DNA of 64,000 nt from Wenzhouxiangella sediminis. Its GTDB lineage: Bacteria; Pseudomonadota; Gammaproteobacteria; Xanthomonadales; Wenzhouxiangellaceae. Positions 7,930 to 17,589 of the stretch are shown here, piece by piece. How positions within the stretch are numbered: the first letter of the stretch is position 1; the number at the start of each line of letters is the position of its first letter. Under the pieces are notes generated by a model. That model had not been told where the DNA came from, ran no database searches, and was given only the letters and a program-made list of their open reading frames with translations. The DNA lies in contig NZ_QUZK01000021.1 of NCBI RefSeq assembly GCF_003410055.1, positions 1 to 64,000 on the forward strand, in the 5' to 3' direction. The position numbers and the translations under genes are program-made.

Positions 7930-10188
7930 GTGTCCAAGTATCAGTCCTCGACGAAGTATGAAATTCGACAGAACATTCGACCTCGAATCGCGCCGCTGAC
8001 GGCGGCGGTCAGCGGCGCGATTGCCGCCGGCTCGCTGCAGGCTGCGACGATTACGGTCGATACCCTCAACGACGGCCTCAATTCGGGCGAATGCACGCTG
8101 CGTTCGGCGCTTTACGCGGCGACACGCAACAGCACCTCCAACGATTGTTCTGCCGGTGACGTCGGGGCGGACACGATCGTTTTCGCCTCCGGGCTGAGCG
8201 GTACCATCGCGCTCGGAACGGGCGGGCTGTACTACGACGGCTCGACGCTGCCCATCGGTGAATCGGTCACCATCGACGGCGACAATGAAATCACCATCCA
8301 GGGTACGGGTGATGCGCCGGTCTTCTACGCCAAGTACGACGACACGGCCGCCTACAATGCCGATATCGTCCAGATTGCCCAGGTGACCATTACCGGAGGC
8401 GGTGGCGATCGAGGCGGCGGCATTCTGTCGCGCGCCAACTCGCTGCAGCTTTCAGACGTTACGATCGACAGCAACGTTGCCACTGAAGCCGGCGCTGGTG
8501 TCTGGCACGAGCCCTACAACGGTGAAGGCGAGCTGCTGATGCTTCTCACCGAGGTCACCGGCAACACGGTCACCGGAGCCGACGGCTACGGTGGTGGTGT
8601 CGGGGTGAGCATGCTGACCGGATCGGATATCCAGATTGCCAGCAGCACGTTCTACGGCAACTCCGTCATCAGCGGCGGCGGTGGCGGTCTGCACCTGCAA
8701 GTGAACGACTATGCCTATGTCGACATCAAGTACAGCACTTTCGAGAACAACTCGGCCAAGTACGGTAACGGCGGCGGCATGCAGGCTGATCTTCGCTATG
8801 CCATTGTCGACCTTACCGACAACACATTTACAGGAAACGAGGCCTATTACAGCGGCGGCGGCCTTTACCTGAAGGAAGACGGGGCGGCCTTCCAGCGAGC
8901 GGAGATTTCACTCGACGAAAACAACTTTACTCACAACCGTGCAGGATCAAGCGGCGGCGGCGCGTCAATCAACGTGCTCTATGGCAGCGACGGCACACTT
9001 GCCGAGCCGGTCAAGTTCGTTGACTTCAGCGGTCTCAATATCTTCGACGATAATGAAGCCGGATCGGGTGGCGGAGCGCTGTTCCTGAATCTTGACGATA
9101 CCATTAGCGGCAGCCTGGAGGGTGCTTCGTTCGCCGGTAACGTCAACGACGTCGGCGGCGGCGGTGCGCTGCTCGCCCAGGTCCAAGCCTCCGAGATCAC
9201 CATGCAGAATGTCGCTTTCTTCGCCAACGAAACGTACTCCGGTGATGGCGGCGCTGTCCTTGCCGATGTCACCGACGGTGCCCTGTACGGCAGCGAAGTC
9301 GCCATGAGCCAGAACTCCGCCACCTCAGGTGCGGGTGGCGGCTTACAGGTCACCGCCAACAACTCCGATTTCGGCCTTGAATATTCCGAGTTCGTCGGCA
9401 ATCAGGCTGACGGTTGCGGGGGCGGGCTTCGCCTGACGGGCACTCCACTTGAAGTCGGTCTCGGTCACTCGAATATGTACTACAATTCGGCCAGTTGCGG
9501 TGGCGCCATGAGTTTGTTCGCACCGTCAGCGCAAAATGTTCTTGTCGAGGTCAAATACAACTCGATGGTCGAAAACTACGCGACTTCCAGCGGAACGACT
9601 GGAGGCGGTGCAATCTTTGCCGACTTCGGTTCAGGCAGCCAGATCTTCGTCAAGAATTCGACCATTTCGGGCAACGACTCGGCGAACATCGGTGGCGGCA
9701 TTCGCCTGCGCGGTGACATGACCGGCGAGATCAAGTACTCCACCATTGCCAACAATTACACCTACCAGGACGGCGGCGGCATCTACAACAGCCTGACCGG
9801 CTGCAATATCAACAACTCGATTCTGGCGGGCAACACGAACGAGACCGGCCTGTACCAGGACTTGCGAGGAACCGAGGATTGCACCGTTTCCAATACGGCC
9901 CTTGCCGGCGCCAAGTACTCCGACTACGTCGACGGCGGCAACAATATTCTCAACACCGATCCCTTGATCGAGCCGCTGGCGAACAACGGCGGCAACGCCG
10001 GATTCACCCATGCCCTGCAACCCGCCAGCCCGGCGATCGACGCTGGAGATGCAGGTGATTTCGCCCCCGACTACGACCAGCGCGGGCCGGGCTTTGCGCG
10101 AATTCAGGGCGGCGCCCTCGATATGGGGGCATTCGAGGCGGGGCCCGAGATCGACGAGATCTTTTCCGACCGCTTCGAGCAGCCCTGA
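7930..10188 (+). CDS. Secreted CSLREX / parallel beta-helix protein with FSDRFE C-terminus
   Basis: A 752-residue exported protein. A long basic N-terminus leads to a signal segment ending near residue 40. A CSLREX-type motif follows (GECTLRSAL, about residues 55-63). The main body has many GGG-containing strands and N-rich turns, a right-handed beta-helix of the Pmp/choice-of-anchor-Q class. The PAIDAGDAG and ALDMGAFE motifs end it. The last residues are EIFSDRFEQP, a tag shared with the gene at 17910. The start is GTG 7930 behind GGGAGGAG. It is probably a surface or extracellular adhesin-like protein; no enzyme motif was seen. Confidence 0.85.
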   Translation: MSKYQSSTKYEIRQNIRPRIAPLTAAVSGAIAAGSLQAATITVDTLNDGLNSGECTLRSALYAATRNSTSNDCSAGDVGADTIVFASGLSGTIALGTGGLYYDGSTLPIGESVTIDGDNEITIQGTGDAPVFYAKYDDTAAYNADIVQIAQVTITGGGGDRGGGILSRANSLQLSDVTIDSNVATEAGAGVWHEPYNGEGELLMLLTEVTGNTVTGADGYGGGVGVSMLTGSDIQIASSTFYGNSVISGGGGGLHLQVNDYAYVDIKYSTFENNSAKYGNGGGMQADLRYAIVDLTDNTFTGNEAYYSGGGLYLKEDGAAFQRAEISLDENNFTHNRAGSSGGGASINVLYGSDGTLAEPVKFVDFSGLNIFDDNEAGSGGGALFLNLDDTISGSLEGASFAGNVNDVGGGGALLAQVQASEITMQNVAFFANETYSGDGGAVLADVTDGALYGSEVAMSQNSATSGAGGGLQVTANNSDFGLEYSEFVGNQADGCGGGLRLTGTPLEVGLGHSNMYYNSASCGGAMSLFAPSAQNVLVEVKYNSMVENYATSSGTTGGGAIFADFGSGSQIFVKNSTISGNDSANIGGGIRLRGDMTGEIKYSTIANNYTYQDGGGIYNSLTGCNINNSILAGNTNETGLYQDLRGTEDCTVSNTALAGAKYSDYVDGGNNILNTDPLIEPLANNGGNAGFTHALQPASPAIDAGDAGDFAPDYDQRGPGFARIQGGALDMGAFEAGPEIDEIFSDRFEQP

Positions 10189-10200
10189 TGCGATCCGAAA

Positions 10201-10221
10201 GCCCCGCCGGCTGGGCGGGGC
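10201..10221 (+). terminator. GC-rich hairpin after the beta-helix gene
   Basis: GCCCCGCC (10201-10208) pairs with GGCGGGGC (10214-10221) around a 5-base loop, 12 bases after the stop. There is no T-tract, so it could be a weak or Rho-assisted terminator or an mRNA-stabilising stem ahead of the next gene. Confidence 0.45.
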
Positions 10222-10267
10222 GGCGATGCTGGAATTATCATCGATGTTTTCGAGGGAGATGGGACTG

Positions 10268-10993
10268 ATGCGCTTTGCCTGGATTTTTCTGATCGTTCTG
10301 ACCATCGCCGCCTGCTCGTCGCAGGACGGCGCGGAGTCTGCCAAGGAGGCGGGGCAAGCGACCGAAGCCGATGATCCCGCCGCCCGGGCGGATGCCACTG
10401 AACCCGCGATCGACGACCTGTCCGAAGAGGATCTGCGAGCCTTGGCTCGCGATCCGGAGGCCCTGCGCGAAATCATGGCCGACCCCCAGCGGCGCCAGGC
10501 GGTCCGAGAGCGCATGCGTGAGCTGCGCCAGCAGCGTCGGGCCGAGTCCGGCCGGGAAGACCCCAGAGCCGCCATGCGCGAGCGCGCCCAGCGCCATCGC
10601 CAGACCCTCGAAGAGGGCGGTGACCGACAGCGGGGGCGCCGTTCGAGAACGGGACGTTGGTGGGAGAACGACGTCATTGCCCGTAATGTGGGGCTGTCCC
10701 CGGAGCAGGTCGGCGACATCGGCACCGCGCACGACCAGTTGACGGCCGCCGCGCGCGAGTCCCGCCAGCAGCTCGCACAAGTCGCATCGTCCATGCAGGA
10801 GGCCCTCAAGGCCAGTGATCGCGACCGGCTGGTGGAACTGGTCGACGCCCGTCAGGAAGCGCTGCAGGTCCGCGCGCAGGCGGAGGCCGAGTGGATGAAG
10901 CGCCTGCTCGAGATCCTCGAAGACGAGCAGATGACCAGGCTGGCCGAGGAGCGGCCCGAGCTGGTCAGCGCCTTGCTGGCGCCGGTTCGTTGA
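10268..10993 (+). CDS. Lipoprotein with Spy/CpxP-like helical domain
   Basis: A 241-residue lipoprotein: a short signal with lipobox IAAC (near residue 15), then an acidic/arginine-rich low-complexity linker. The C-terminal 100 residues are helical, with NVGLSPEQVGDIG and a following heptad-like helix pair, resembling periplasmic Spy/CpxP/heavy-metal-sensor chaperones (LSPEQ-type motif). GAGGGAG abuts an ATG at 10259 but sits about 9 bases before ATG 10268, which is therefore preferred. The Spy-like call is structural pattern only; the RR/ER-rich middle (residues about 75-135) is unusual and may be disordered. Confidence 0.65.
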   Translation: MRFAWIFLIVLTIAACSSQDGAESAKEAGQATEADDPAARADATEPAIDDLSEEDLRALARDPEALREIMADPQRRQAVRERMRELRQQRRAESGREDPRAAMRERAQRHRQTLEEGGDRQRGRRSRTGRWWENDVIARNVGLSPEQVGDIGTAHDQLTAAARESRQQLAQVASSMQEALKASDRDRLVELVDARQEALQVRAQAEAEWMKRLLEILEDEQMTRLAEERPELVSALLAPVR

Positions 10994-11015
10994 CCCCGGC
11001 TGCCGTCGTGGCCGG

Positions 11016-11669
11016 CTACCGCGCCGGGTCGACCTGTCCGCCGACCGAGGCGTTCAGTCGGAACCAACCGGCGATGCTCGTGCGGTCGGTATGCGAGGTC
11101 AGGACCTCGTGGGGAATCTCTTCGCTGAGAAACAGCACGAACGTCCCGGCGCGGGGCTCGACCGTGGCCAGGATCTCGTCTCCCTGCTCGCCGTAGATCA
11201 CCAACTCCCCACCGTCGCCCGGCTGCCAATCCTGCGTCAGGTAGGTCACGGAGGAGACGATCCGGTTGGCCGCTCCGCGAAAGCTGTCGAAGTGCTTGTT
11301 GTAGTGTCCGCCGGGCGGATAGTGGGCAAAGTGGGCCTCGAACTCGAACAGACCCAGGAAAAGCTCACGATTGAGTGCCAGGCGCAGTTCTTCCATGCGG
11401 TCGAGGAAGCGCGATTGGACGGGGCGCTGCCGGGTCAGCCAGAACACGCGGTCGCTGCGGATGCTGCGATCCAGGTGGAAATCGTGATCCCGCCCGATCC
11501 CGGCACGATGCAGGCGGTCGGCCTCCATGAGCTCGGCCAGTTCCGATCGCAAGGCTTCGACCAGGTCGCTGTCGAGGGCGTTCTCGCCGACCCACCAGCC
11601 GCGCTCGCGCAGCCCTGTGGCGGCGGATTCGAAAGCGTCCCGGCCGACGGGCAGGGCGGCTTCAGACAT
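11016..11669 (-). CDS. 2-oxoglutarate/Fe(II)-dependent oxygenase (prolyl-4-hydroxylase-like)
   Basis: A 217-residue protein with the double-stranded beta-helix iron-binding triad. HYNKHFDSF provides His-x-Asp (near residues 125-127). The distal His is in EIPHEVLTS, and an Arg nine residues later (DRTSIAGWFR) can bind 2-oxoglutarate. Family members hydroxylate proteins or small molecules using O2 and 2-oxoglutarate; the substrate is unknown. Its start overlaps the stop of the kinase gene upstream by 8 bases, so the two are co-translated. It is convergent with the lipoprotein gene at 10268. Confidence 0.85.
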   Translation of the reverse strand: MSEAALPVGRDAFESAATGLRERGWWVGENALDSDLVEALRSELAELMEADRLHRAGIGRDHDFHLDRSIRSDRVFWLTRQRPVQSRFLDRMEELRLALNRELFLGLFEFEAHFAHYPPGGHYNKHFDSFRGAANRIVSSVTYLTQDWQPGDGGELVIYGEQGDEILATVEPRAGTFVLFLSEEIPHEVLTSHTDRTSIAGWFRLNASVGGQVDPAR

Positions 11670-12663
11670 GTTCCAGGCTCAGGGGCGGTTCGGATAACTC
11701 GGCGAGCTGCTCTCGCAACTGGCCGATGACGGTTTCCCAGTGGCGATCGTCGCCGAACCACGGAAAGGCGGCCGGGAAAGCCGGGTCGTCCCAGCGGCGC
11801 GCCAGCCAGGCCTGGTAGTAGATCATGCGCAGGGTGCGCAGGGCCTCGACCAGGTGCAACTCGCGCGGGTCGAAGTCCTGGAAGGCGCGATACTCCTCGA
11901 CCATCCACCCCAGCTGCTGCTCGCGGTCTTCCCGGCTGCCGGAAATCAGCATCCACAAATCCTGCACGGCCGGTCCGGTCAGGCAGTCGTCGAGGTCGAC
12001 GAAGTGGGCCTGGTCGTCGCGCCACAGGATGTTGCCCGGGTGGCAGTCCCCGTGCAGCCGGATACGGCGATAGTCGCCGGCCCGCTCGAAGGCGGCGCCG
12101 ATTGCTTCGAGAAGATGTTCGGCCAGGCTTGAGAAGGCCTGCTCCAGGGGAAGCGGCAGCCACTGGTTGTCGAGCAGCCAGTCGACCGGCTCGCGGCCGC
12201 GCTCGACGATCGTCAATTCCGGCCGATGCTCGAAACGACCGGCGGATCCGACGGCATGCAGGCGTCCCAGCGTCCGGCCTAAGTGACGCAGCGTGGGCTC
12301 GTGGGCCGGCTCCGGCGCGTGACCGCCGCGGCGCGGGAAAACGGCCAGGCGAAAACCCTCGTGCCGGTGCAGCGTGGTTTCGTGCAGCCGCAGCGGGGCC
12401 ACCACCGACAGGCCGGCCTCGGCGAGTTCGAGCGAAAACGTGTGTTCTTCCTCGATCGCCTCGTCGCTCCAGCGCCCGGGGCGGTAGAACTTGACGACGA
12501 CCGGCTCGGCCTCTTCGAGACCGACCTGCCAGACGCGGTTCTCGAAGCTGTTGAGCGCCAGCAGCCGGCCGTCGGTCACCAGCCCCAGCGCCTCGACGGC
12601 GTCGAGAACCACCTCCGGTCCGAGGTCGTCGTAGGGCCGCGTGTTGTCGTGCTCGTCGTTCAT
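11662..12663 (-). CDS. srkA: Stress response kinase A (YihE/RdoA family)
   Basis: A 333-residue protein of the aminoglycoside phosphotransferase/ChoK-like kinase fold. It shows NSFENRVWQVG, VVKFYRPGRWS with the ATP lysine, the catalytic HGDCHPGNILW (HxDxxxxN) and the metal-binding VDLDDCLTGP. These and the length match SrkA, a cytoplasmic Ser/Thr kinase that counters stress-induced death (Cpx/MazF-linked in E. coli). It is first in a two-gene unit with the 2OG oxygenase and diverges from the barrel gene at 12783. Confidence 0.92.
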   Translation of the reverse strand: MNDEHDNTRPYDDLGPEVVLDAVEALGLVTDGRLLALNSFENRVWQVGLEEAEPVVVKFYRPGRWSDEAIEEEHTFSLELAEAGLSVVAPLRLHETTLHRHEGFRLAVFPRRGGHAPEPAHEPTLRHLGRTLGRLHAVGSAGRFEHRPELTIVERGREPVDWLLDNQWLPLPLEQAFSSLAEHLLEAIGAAFERAGDYRRIRLHGDCHPGNILWRDDQAHFVDLDDCLTGPAVQDLWMLISGSREDREQQLGWMVEEYRAFQDFDPRELHLVEALRTLRMIYYQAWLARRWDDPAFPAAFPWFGDDRHWETVIGQLREQLAELSEPPLSLEHV

Positions 12664-12782
12664 CGGCGACGCGCTCGAGGTGCCCGGTGTGCGCAGCCGC
12701 TCTGTTGTCGTATGATGCTTTGCATGCAGCTTCTATCCAGGATCTTGCCTGTCGTTTACCGATGTCCGGCGGGGATTGTGGC

Positions 12783-14006
12783 ATGAAAAGCCGTGGCCTG
12801 GTCATGAGCCTGGCGGTCCTGCTCCTGGCGACCTGTCTGCCGGCTGTGGCGGCGGACGATCAGGCCGGAGAGGAAGCGCCCGCCGCTTCCGAACAGGCCG
12901 AAGAGGAGAAGCGTGCTGAGCGCAAAGCGCGCCAGCAGCGCCTCATGGAGATGTCTTGCCGCGACGAGCAGGGCCGACCCCAGAGCTGGCTCGACCTGAC
13001 CCATTCCTACATCAACCAGCGCCTGTGCGAACCGGCCGCCTGGTTCGACGGCTTTTTCGGCGATCCGCGCACCCTGGAAGAGAATCCGGTGGGCAGCTTC
13101 ATCCGCCTGCGCAATGCCGTGCGCTGGGACGAGACCGAAGGCCTGAAGTATCGTGCCTCGGTGCGGGCCAACCTGATCCTGCCGCGCCTGTCCGAGCGCG
13201 TTCGCCTGCTGGTCGCCCGCGACGAGGATCTCGAAGGCGATTACCCGGATACCGGCGCTTTCGACGATCCAGAGAATCGCACTCGCCTGGGCCTGCGCTA
13301 CATTGCCAGCGAGCATGCGCGCAGCCGTTTTGATATCGACGGCACCGTTCGCGTCAGCAGCGGCTCGCTCAATCCTCGCATCCGTGGCCGTTATCGCTAT
13401 GTACGCGGTCTGACCGACCGCAGTCTCGGTCGCTTCACCCAATCGGCCTTCTGGGAACGCGAAGAGGGTTTCGGCCTGACCACTCGCTTCGATTGGGAAT
13501 GGCTGCCCGACCGTGACCGCCTGGTTCGCTGGAGCGCCCGGGGGACCTGGTCGCAGGAGTCCGACGGCATCGACTGGCGGACGGGGCTGGTTTCCTTTCG
13601 GCAGCTCGACATGCAGAGCGCGGTCCGCGCCGAGGTCGGCGCCTGGGGATACACCGAGCCGCGCTTCGAGACCGAAGAATACTTCGTGGCCGTGCGCTAC
13701 CGGCGCCAGTTCCTGCGTCCCTGGCTGTACTGGGAGATCGAACCCGAACACGCCTGGCCCAAGGATTTCGACACCGGCGAGCGCCGCAGCGACTGGCGAC
13801 TGACCTTTACCATCGAGATTCAGTTCGAGAACCAGCGCTCAAGGCAGCATCGGCTTCGCCAATACCTCGATGAAGATGCCGAAGCCGAAGACTGGGAAGA
13901 CGAGCCCATTCCCGTCGACGCCCCGGGCGACCGCGTCGAGGATCCGCTGCTGGAAGGCGAGGAACAAAGCGAGGAAGACGACGGGAACGGAAACGGCGGC
14001 GGCTGA
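12783..14006 (+). CDS. Predicted outer-membrane beta-barrel protein, unknown function
   Basis: A 407-residue protein with a clear Sec signal peptide (cleavage after AVA, residue about 24). Next is a charged E/A/K/R-rich helical stretch, then an approx. 300-residue region of alternating aromatic and charged strands (NAVRWDETEGLKYRASVRANL, RYRYVRGL, WLYWEIEPEHAW) typical of an outer-membrane barrel. The acidic C-terminus ends in a G/N/D tail rather than the usual terminal aromatic residue, so the barrel ends before residue about 350. Two cysteines near residues 59 and 78 may pair. I do not know a family name. A TATGAT box at 12711 could be its -10. Confidence 0.65.
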   Translation: MKSRGLVMSLAVLLLATCLPAVAADDQAGEEAPAASEQAEEEKRAERKARQQRLMEMSCRDEQGRPQSWLDLTHSYINQRLCEPAAWFDGFFGDPRTLEENPVGSFIRLRNAVRWDETEGLKYRASVRANLILPRLSERVRLLVARDEDLEGDYPDTGAFDDPENRTRLGLRYIASEHARSRFDIDGTVRVSSGSLNPRIRGRYRYVRGLTDRSLGRFTQSAFWEREEGFGLTTRFDWEWLPDRDRLVRWSARGTWSQESDGIDWRTGLVSFRQLDMQSAVRAEVGAWGYTEPRFETEEYFVAVRYRRQFLRPWLYWEIEPEHAWPKDFDTGERRSDWRLTFTIEIQFENQRSRQHRLRQYLDEDAEAEDWEDEPIPVDAPGDRVEDPLLEGEEQSEEDDGNGNGGG

Positions 14007-14051
14007 GGTTCTGTCCGGCGCCGTTTCGTTCCGGGATTGTCCCGCCGCCGC

Positions 14052-15188
14052 TTACGAACCGGCCCGCACGTGCCGTTCGAAGATTGTTTCAATCCTTTCC
14101 CGGTAGGCCTCGCGATCGAAGGGCGCACCGTCGGCGATTTCGTCTGCCATTCCGAACAGGGTCATCATCATCGACTCGCCGTCGACCTCGGCTTCGAGGT
14201 GGATGCGGTCGTGCGCCTCGAACTGCGCGGCCCAGGCGTCGCGGACCAGCGTCCAGAAATCGGCGGTCGCGTCCCAGTATTCATCCCCGGCGCTGAAATC
14301 GAAGCCGCTGACGCGCTCATATCGATTCACGCCGATCTCCCGCGCCAGGAAGGGGCGTTCTGGATCGAACCGGCCGTTCTCGTCGGTGATCGCCTTGAGG
14401 TTGTCCTGCTCATGGGTCCAGCCGGTGGGCAGGACAGTGTGGCGGTTGCTGCCGACGAGTACGTTGTAGTCGTCGCGCACGCTGAACTCGCGCCGGGGCA
14501 GGGGGCGGCGCGCCTCGCTGCCCAGCCAGACCGAGTGGGTCGGGTGATGTTCCCATTCGCCGTGGGATTCGTAGCGCGGCGAGTCGTCGACCTGGAACAC
14601 CGCCTGGGTCCACTGGCCGTCGGCTTCTTCCTTGCTCAGCATCGTGCGTTGCCAGTTGCCGTGGCTGACGAACTCGTGCAGGTCGCGGTCCTCGTAACGC
14701 CAGTCCTGACGCCAGTGCTTGGTCACGAAGGGATCGCTCAGGCTGCCGTCTTCCTGTTCGAGAACCATCACGAGGACGTGCTGCAGGCTGACGAACCCGG
14801 GCTCGTCGGCGACGACGTAGACGTATTCCGTGCCCCAGGAGCGGTAAGGCTTCGCGGGCTCGAAGCCCGCTTCGAAGCCCACGGTTTCGAGAAAGTCGAA
14901 GCTGACGCGGTAGGCGCCGGCCATCGCCAGGATGGCGCGCCGGTCGCGCTCGCGCTTGTCGAGGTCGTCGGCCTGGAGCCTCTGCCAGGCCTCGGTCGGC
15001 TCCGTGACGGCTTCGGGTCGCGGTCCGGTCGTGGTGCCGCCGCGGGGCGCCATGTCGTCGGTTTCAATGAAGGGCCAGGCAAAGAGGTAGTCGATGGCCT
15101 GGTCTTCTTCGCCGGTCTCGTAGGCGGCCGCTGTCGGGACCGCGGCCAGCAGGAGAAGGGTGGTGGCGGTGGTCAGAAGGTATCGCAT
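14052..15188 (-). CDS. DUF6607-family exported protein of the heme-uptake operon
   Basis: A 378-residue protein with a Sec signal peptide (cleaved near residue 22). The mature part is rich in W/H/Y/E (FVTKHWRQDWRYED, HGEWEHHPTHSVW, GWTHEQDN). This matches my memory of DUF6607 proteins, which recur beside TonB-dependent heme receptors and HemP. The function is unknown; the His/Trp/Tyr content would suit periplasmic or surface handling of heme or hemoproteins, but that is inference. I chose ATG 15188, which begins the signal peptide; ATG 15200 is four codons earlier. It is last in the operon, 100 bases after the receptor stop. Confidence 0.75.
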   Translation of the reverse strand: MRYLLTTATTLLLLAAVPTAAAYETGEEDQAIDYLFAWPFIETDDMAPRGGTTTGPRPEAVTEPTEAWQRLQADDLDKRERDRRAILAMAGAYRVSFDFLETVGFEAGFEPAKPYRSWGTEYVYVVADEPGFVSLQHVLVMVLEQEDGSLSDPFVTKHWRQDWRYEDRDLHEFVSHGNWQRTMLSKEEADGQWTQAVFQVDDSPRYESHGEWEHHPTHSVWLGSEARRPLPRREFSVRDDYNVLVGSNRHTVLPTGWTHEQDNLKAITDENGRFDPERPFLAREIGVNRYERVSGFDFSAGDEYWDATADFWTLVRDAWAAQFEAHDRIHLEAEVDGESMMMTLFGMADEIADGAPFDREAYRERIETIFERHVRAGS

Positions 15189-15288
15189 GATGTCGTCCAT
15201 CCTGGCAGTTTGAAAAGAAGGCTGCGCCCCGGAAGGGTGAGGAGAGTCAGGCAGACGGAGAGATCCGGGGCGCAGGTGAAGCAAGTCT

Positions 15289-17523
15289 TTAGATTTGCCA
15301 TGTCAGGCTGATGCCGGCGTTGAAGCCGGGCTGGGTGTAGCGGTCCAGGCCCGGGTCGCTGGCCGATCGGCCGCGAACGGTCGACCAGGACCAGTACTCG
15401 CGGTCGGTCAGGTTGAACAGGCCCAGGTGCAGGTGGCTGGCGTCGGAGATCTGCCAGCCGGCGAGCAGGTCGAGGGTGACGTAGCCCGGGGCCTGGAAGT
15501 CGGCCGGGTCGGCCACGTCGTCCTTGCCTGCCACGGCGGTAGCGACCAACTCGATATCGAGGGGCAGGCTCGTGGGCAGCCAGCGCAGGCCGACCACGCC
15601 GGTCAGCGGCTCGACGCTGTTGAGCGGCACGTCGCCGGAGAGATTCTCGCCATCCGACCAGGACGCTGAACTTCGCAGCTGGAAGTCGTCCAGCGCCGGC
15701 GTCAGGCTGCCCAGGTTCAGCGTGGCCGCGGCCTCGATGCCTTCGATGCGTACGTCGGTGAGGTTCTGCGACTGGAACACGAGCAGGCCGGTTTCGGGGT
15801 CGACGCCCAGGCTGACGAAACTCTCGATGAAGTCGTCGTAGTCGTTGCGGTAGGCGGCGAGGCTGAAGTGGCCCCAGCCGCCGCGGCCACGCAGGCCCAG
15901 TTCCCAGCCGCGGGATTCTTCCGGGTCGAGATCCGGATTCGGGATGGCGGTATAGCCGAACTGCAGGTTGGTGAAGCCCACGTTGACGTCGTTGTAAGGC
16001 GGGGAGCGGAAGCCGCGGGCGTACTGCGCGAAAACGTCGAGCTGGTCGGTCAGGGTATAGATGGCGCCCAGGCGCGGTGTGACGCTGGTCTCTTCGATAT
16101 CGACCGGCTCGAAGCCGGGGTTGTCCCCGACGAAGATCGGATCGAGTTCCGGGTCGAGGTCGTAGTAATCGACTCGAAGCCCCGGAATCAGTCTGAATCG
16201 CTCGCCGAAGGCGATCCGGTCTTCGAGGTAGAGGCCGGCTTCGAGTGTGGTGCTGTTGGGGAAGTCGCGCACCGGGAAGTCGTCGGGTCCCACCGTGGTG
16301 CTCGTGGAGCCGTCGGTCAGGTCGCGCTCGAAGCCGTCACGGCGCTGCTCGGTCCGGGTTTCGAATACCTCGAAACCGCCGACGAGGTCGTGTTCGACCT
16401 GACCGGTGTTGAAGACCCACCGTGCGATCGCTTCGGTGCCCACGATCTCCTGTTCGAATTCGGCTCGACGAAAGCGGTAGACGGGGGCTGGCTGACCGTA
16501 GACGATCGTGTTGCGGCTCTCGAACGTCTCTTGCTCGGTCAGCGCGTCCTGGTAGTAGACCTGCCAGGAAAAATGGTCGGCCCAACCGGGTTGGCGCGCC
16601 TGGTAGTCGATGCTCACGCGGCGGCGGCGTGTGCCGTCATCGCCGCTGAGCGAGGTGGTTTCGACGATGTAGGGAAAGCCGAACATGGCGGAGAAGTCCT
16701 GCGTCCGCACCAGGGTGAGTACGTCGGTTTCGCTGTCGGTTTCGTTGTGCTCGAGGGTCAGGCGCCACTGGTTGTCGGTGCCTTCGTCGAGGAGGAGTTT
16801 GGCCAGGATGTTGCGGCCGTCGTATTCGTGCGGGTTCGGTTTGGTGCGGGTGGGCCCCGTGCCGCCGGTCTCGCCGGCGTTGTCGAGTTCGTTGCCGCTG
16901 CGTTCCACCCACTGGATGGCGCCGGACAGTCGTTCGCCGCGCGCGGCCAGGGTGCCGGAAGCGACCCAGCCCTCGTCGGCGCCGTAATAGCCGGCCCGCG
17001 TGCGAACGGTGACGTCGTTTCCCGTCTCGGCGAGCCAGTCGGCGGGATCCCTGGTGGTCAGTGCAACGACGCCGGCCAGTGCGCTGGAGCCGAACAGGCT
17101 CGAGGCCGGGCCGCGCAGGATCTCGACCTGCTTGAGCGAATCGGTGTCGATGTAGTTGCGCGAGGCGTTGGAGTAGTCGCCGATGGCGAAGCCGTCGGGA
17201 ATGCGCACGCCGTCGACGGCCACCTGGACGCGGTTGCCGCCCAGGCTGCGGATGTTGAAGCCGGCCAGGCCGAAGCGCTGGCCCTGGAACGGCACGGTGA
17301 CGCCGGGAATGTAGCGCACCATGTCGCGGATGCTCTCGGAGAGCGTGCGGGCGATTTCCTCGTCGTCGACGACGGTGACGGTGGCGGCGATCTCCGCGAC
17401 GGGCCGTTCGCTCTTCGAGGCGGTGACGGTCATCGTCCCCAGGTCGGCCGAGTCGGCGGCGATTGCCGCGAAGCTGGCCGGAAGCAGCAGGGTAGCGCCC
17501 AGCCGGCGAATGAAGCAGGTCAT
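15289..17523 (-). CDS. TonB-dependent receptor, hemoglobin/heme type
   Basis: A 744-residue outer-membrane receptor: signal peptide (about 22 residues), TonB box-like TMTVTAS, plug domain (VTVVDDEEIARTLSESIRD ... FNIRSLGG ... VEILRGPASSLFGSSALAGVV), then a 22-strand barrel ending in a terminal WQI (YTQPGFNAGISLTWQI-type C-terminus). Plug layout and partners (hemP upstream, DUF6607 downstream) point to the hemoglobin/transferrin/lactoferrin receptor family. Start ATG 17523 lies 8 bases after GGAG. It probably imports heme or iron from hemoproteins. No inner-membrane heme ABC transporter is encoded nearby. Confidence 0.9.
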   Translation of the reverse strand: MTCFIRRLGATLLLPASFAAIAADSADLGTMTVTASKSERPVAEIAATVTVVDDEEIARTLSESIRDMVRYIPGVTVPFQGQRFGLAGFNIRSLGGNRVQVAVDGVRIPDGFAIGDYSNASRNYIDTDSLKQVEILRGPASSLFGSSALAGVVALTTRDPADWLAETGNDVTVRTRAGYYGADEGWVASGTLAARGERLSGAIQWVERSGNELDNAGETGGTGPTRTKPNPHEYDGRNILAKLLLDEGTDNQWRLTLEHNETDSETDVLTLVRTQDFSAMFGFPYIVETTSLSGDDGTRRRRVSIDYQARQPGWADHFSWQVYYQDALTEQETFESRNTIVYGQPAPVYRFRRAEFEQEIVGTEAIARWVFNTGQVEHDLVGGFEVFETRTEQRRDGFERDLTDGSTSTTVGPDDFPVRDFPNSTTLEAGLYLEDRIAFGERFRLIPGLRVDYYDLDPELDPIFVGDNPGFEPVDIEETSVTPRLGAIYTLTDQLDVFAQYARGFRSPPYNDVNVGFTNLQFGYTAIPNPDLDPEESRGWELGLRGRGGWGHFSLAAYRNDYDDFIESFVSLGVDPETGLLVFQSQNLTDVRIEGIEAAATLNLGSLTPALDDFQLRSSASWSDGENLSGDVPLNSVEPLTGVVGLRWLPTSLPLDIELVATAVAGKDDVADPADFQAPGYVTLDLLAGWQISDASHLHLGLFNLTDREYWSWSTVRGRSASDPGLDRYTQPGFNAGISLTWQI

Positions 17524-17589
17524 ATGAAACTCCTGTCGGTCATTCGGGTTGGCTGGCCGCATCCGCGGTTGGCTGGCCCAGTCGGTGGA

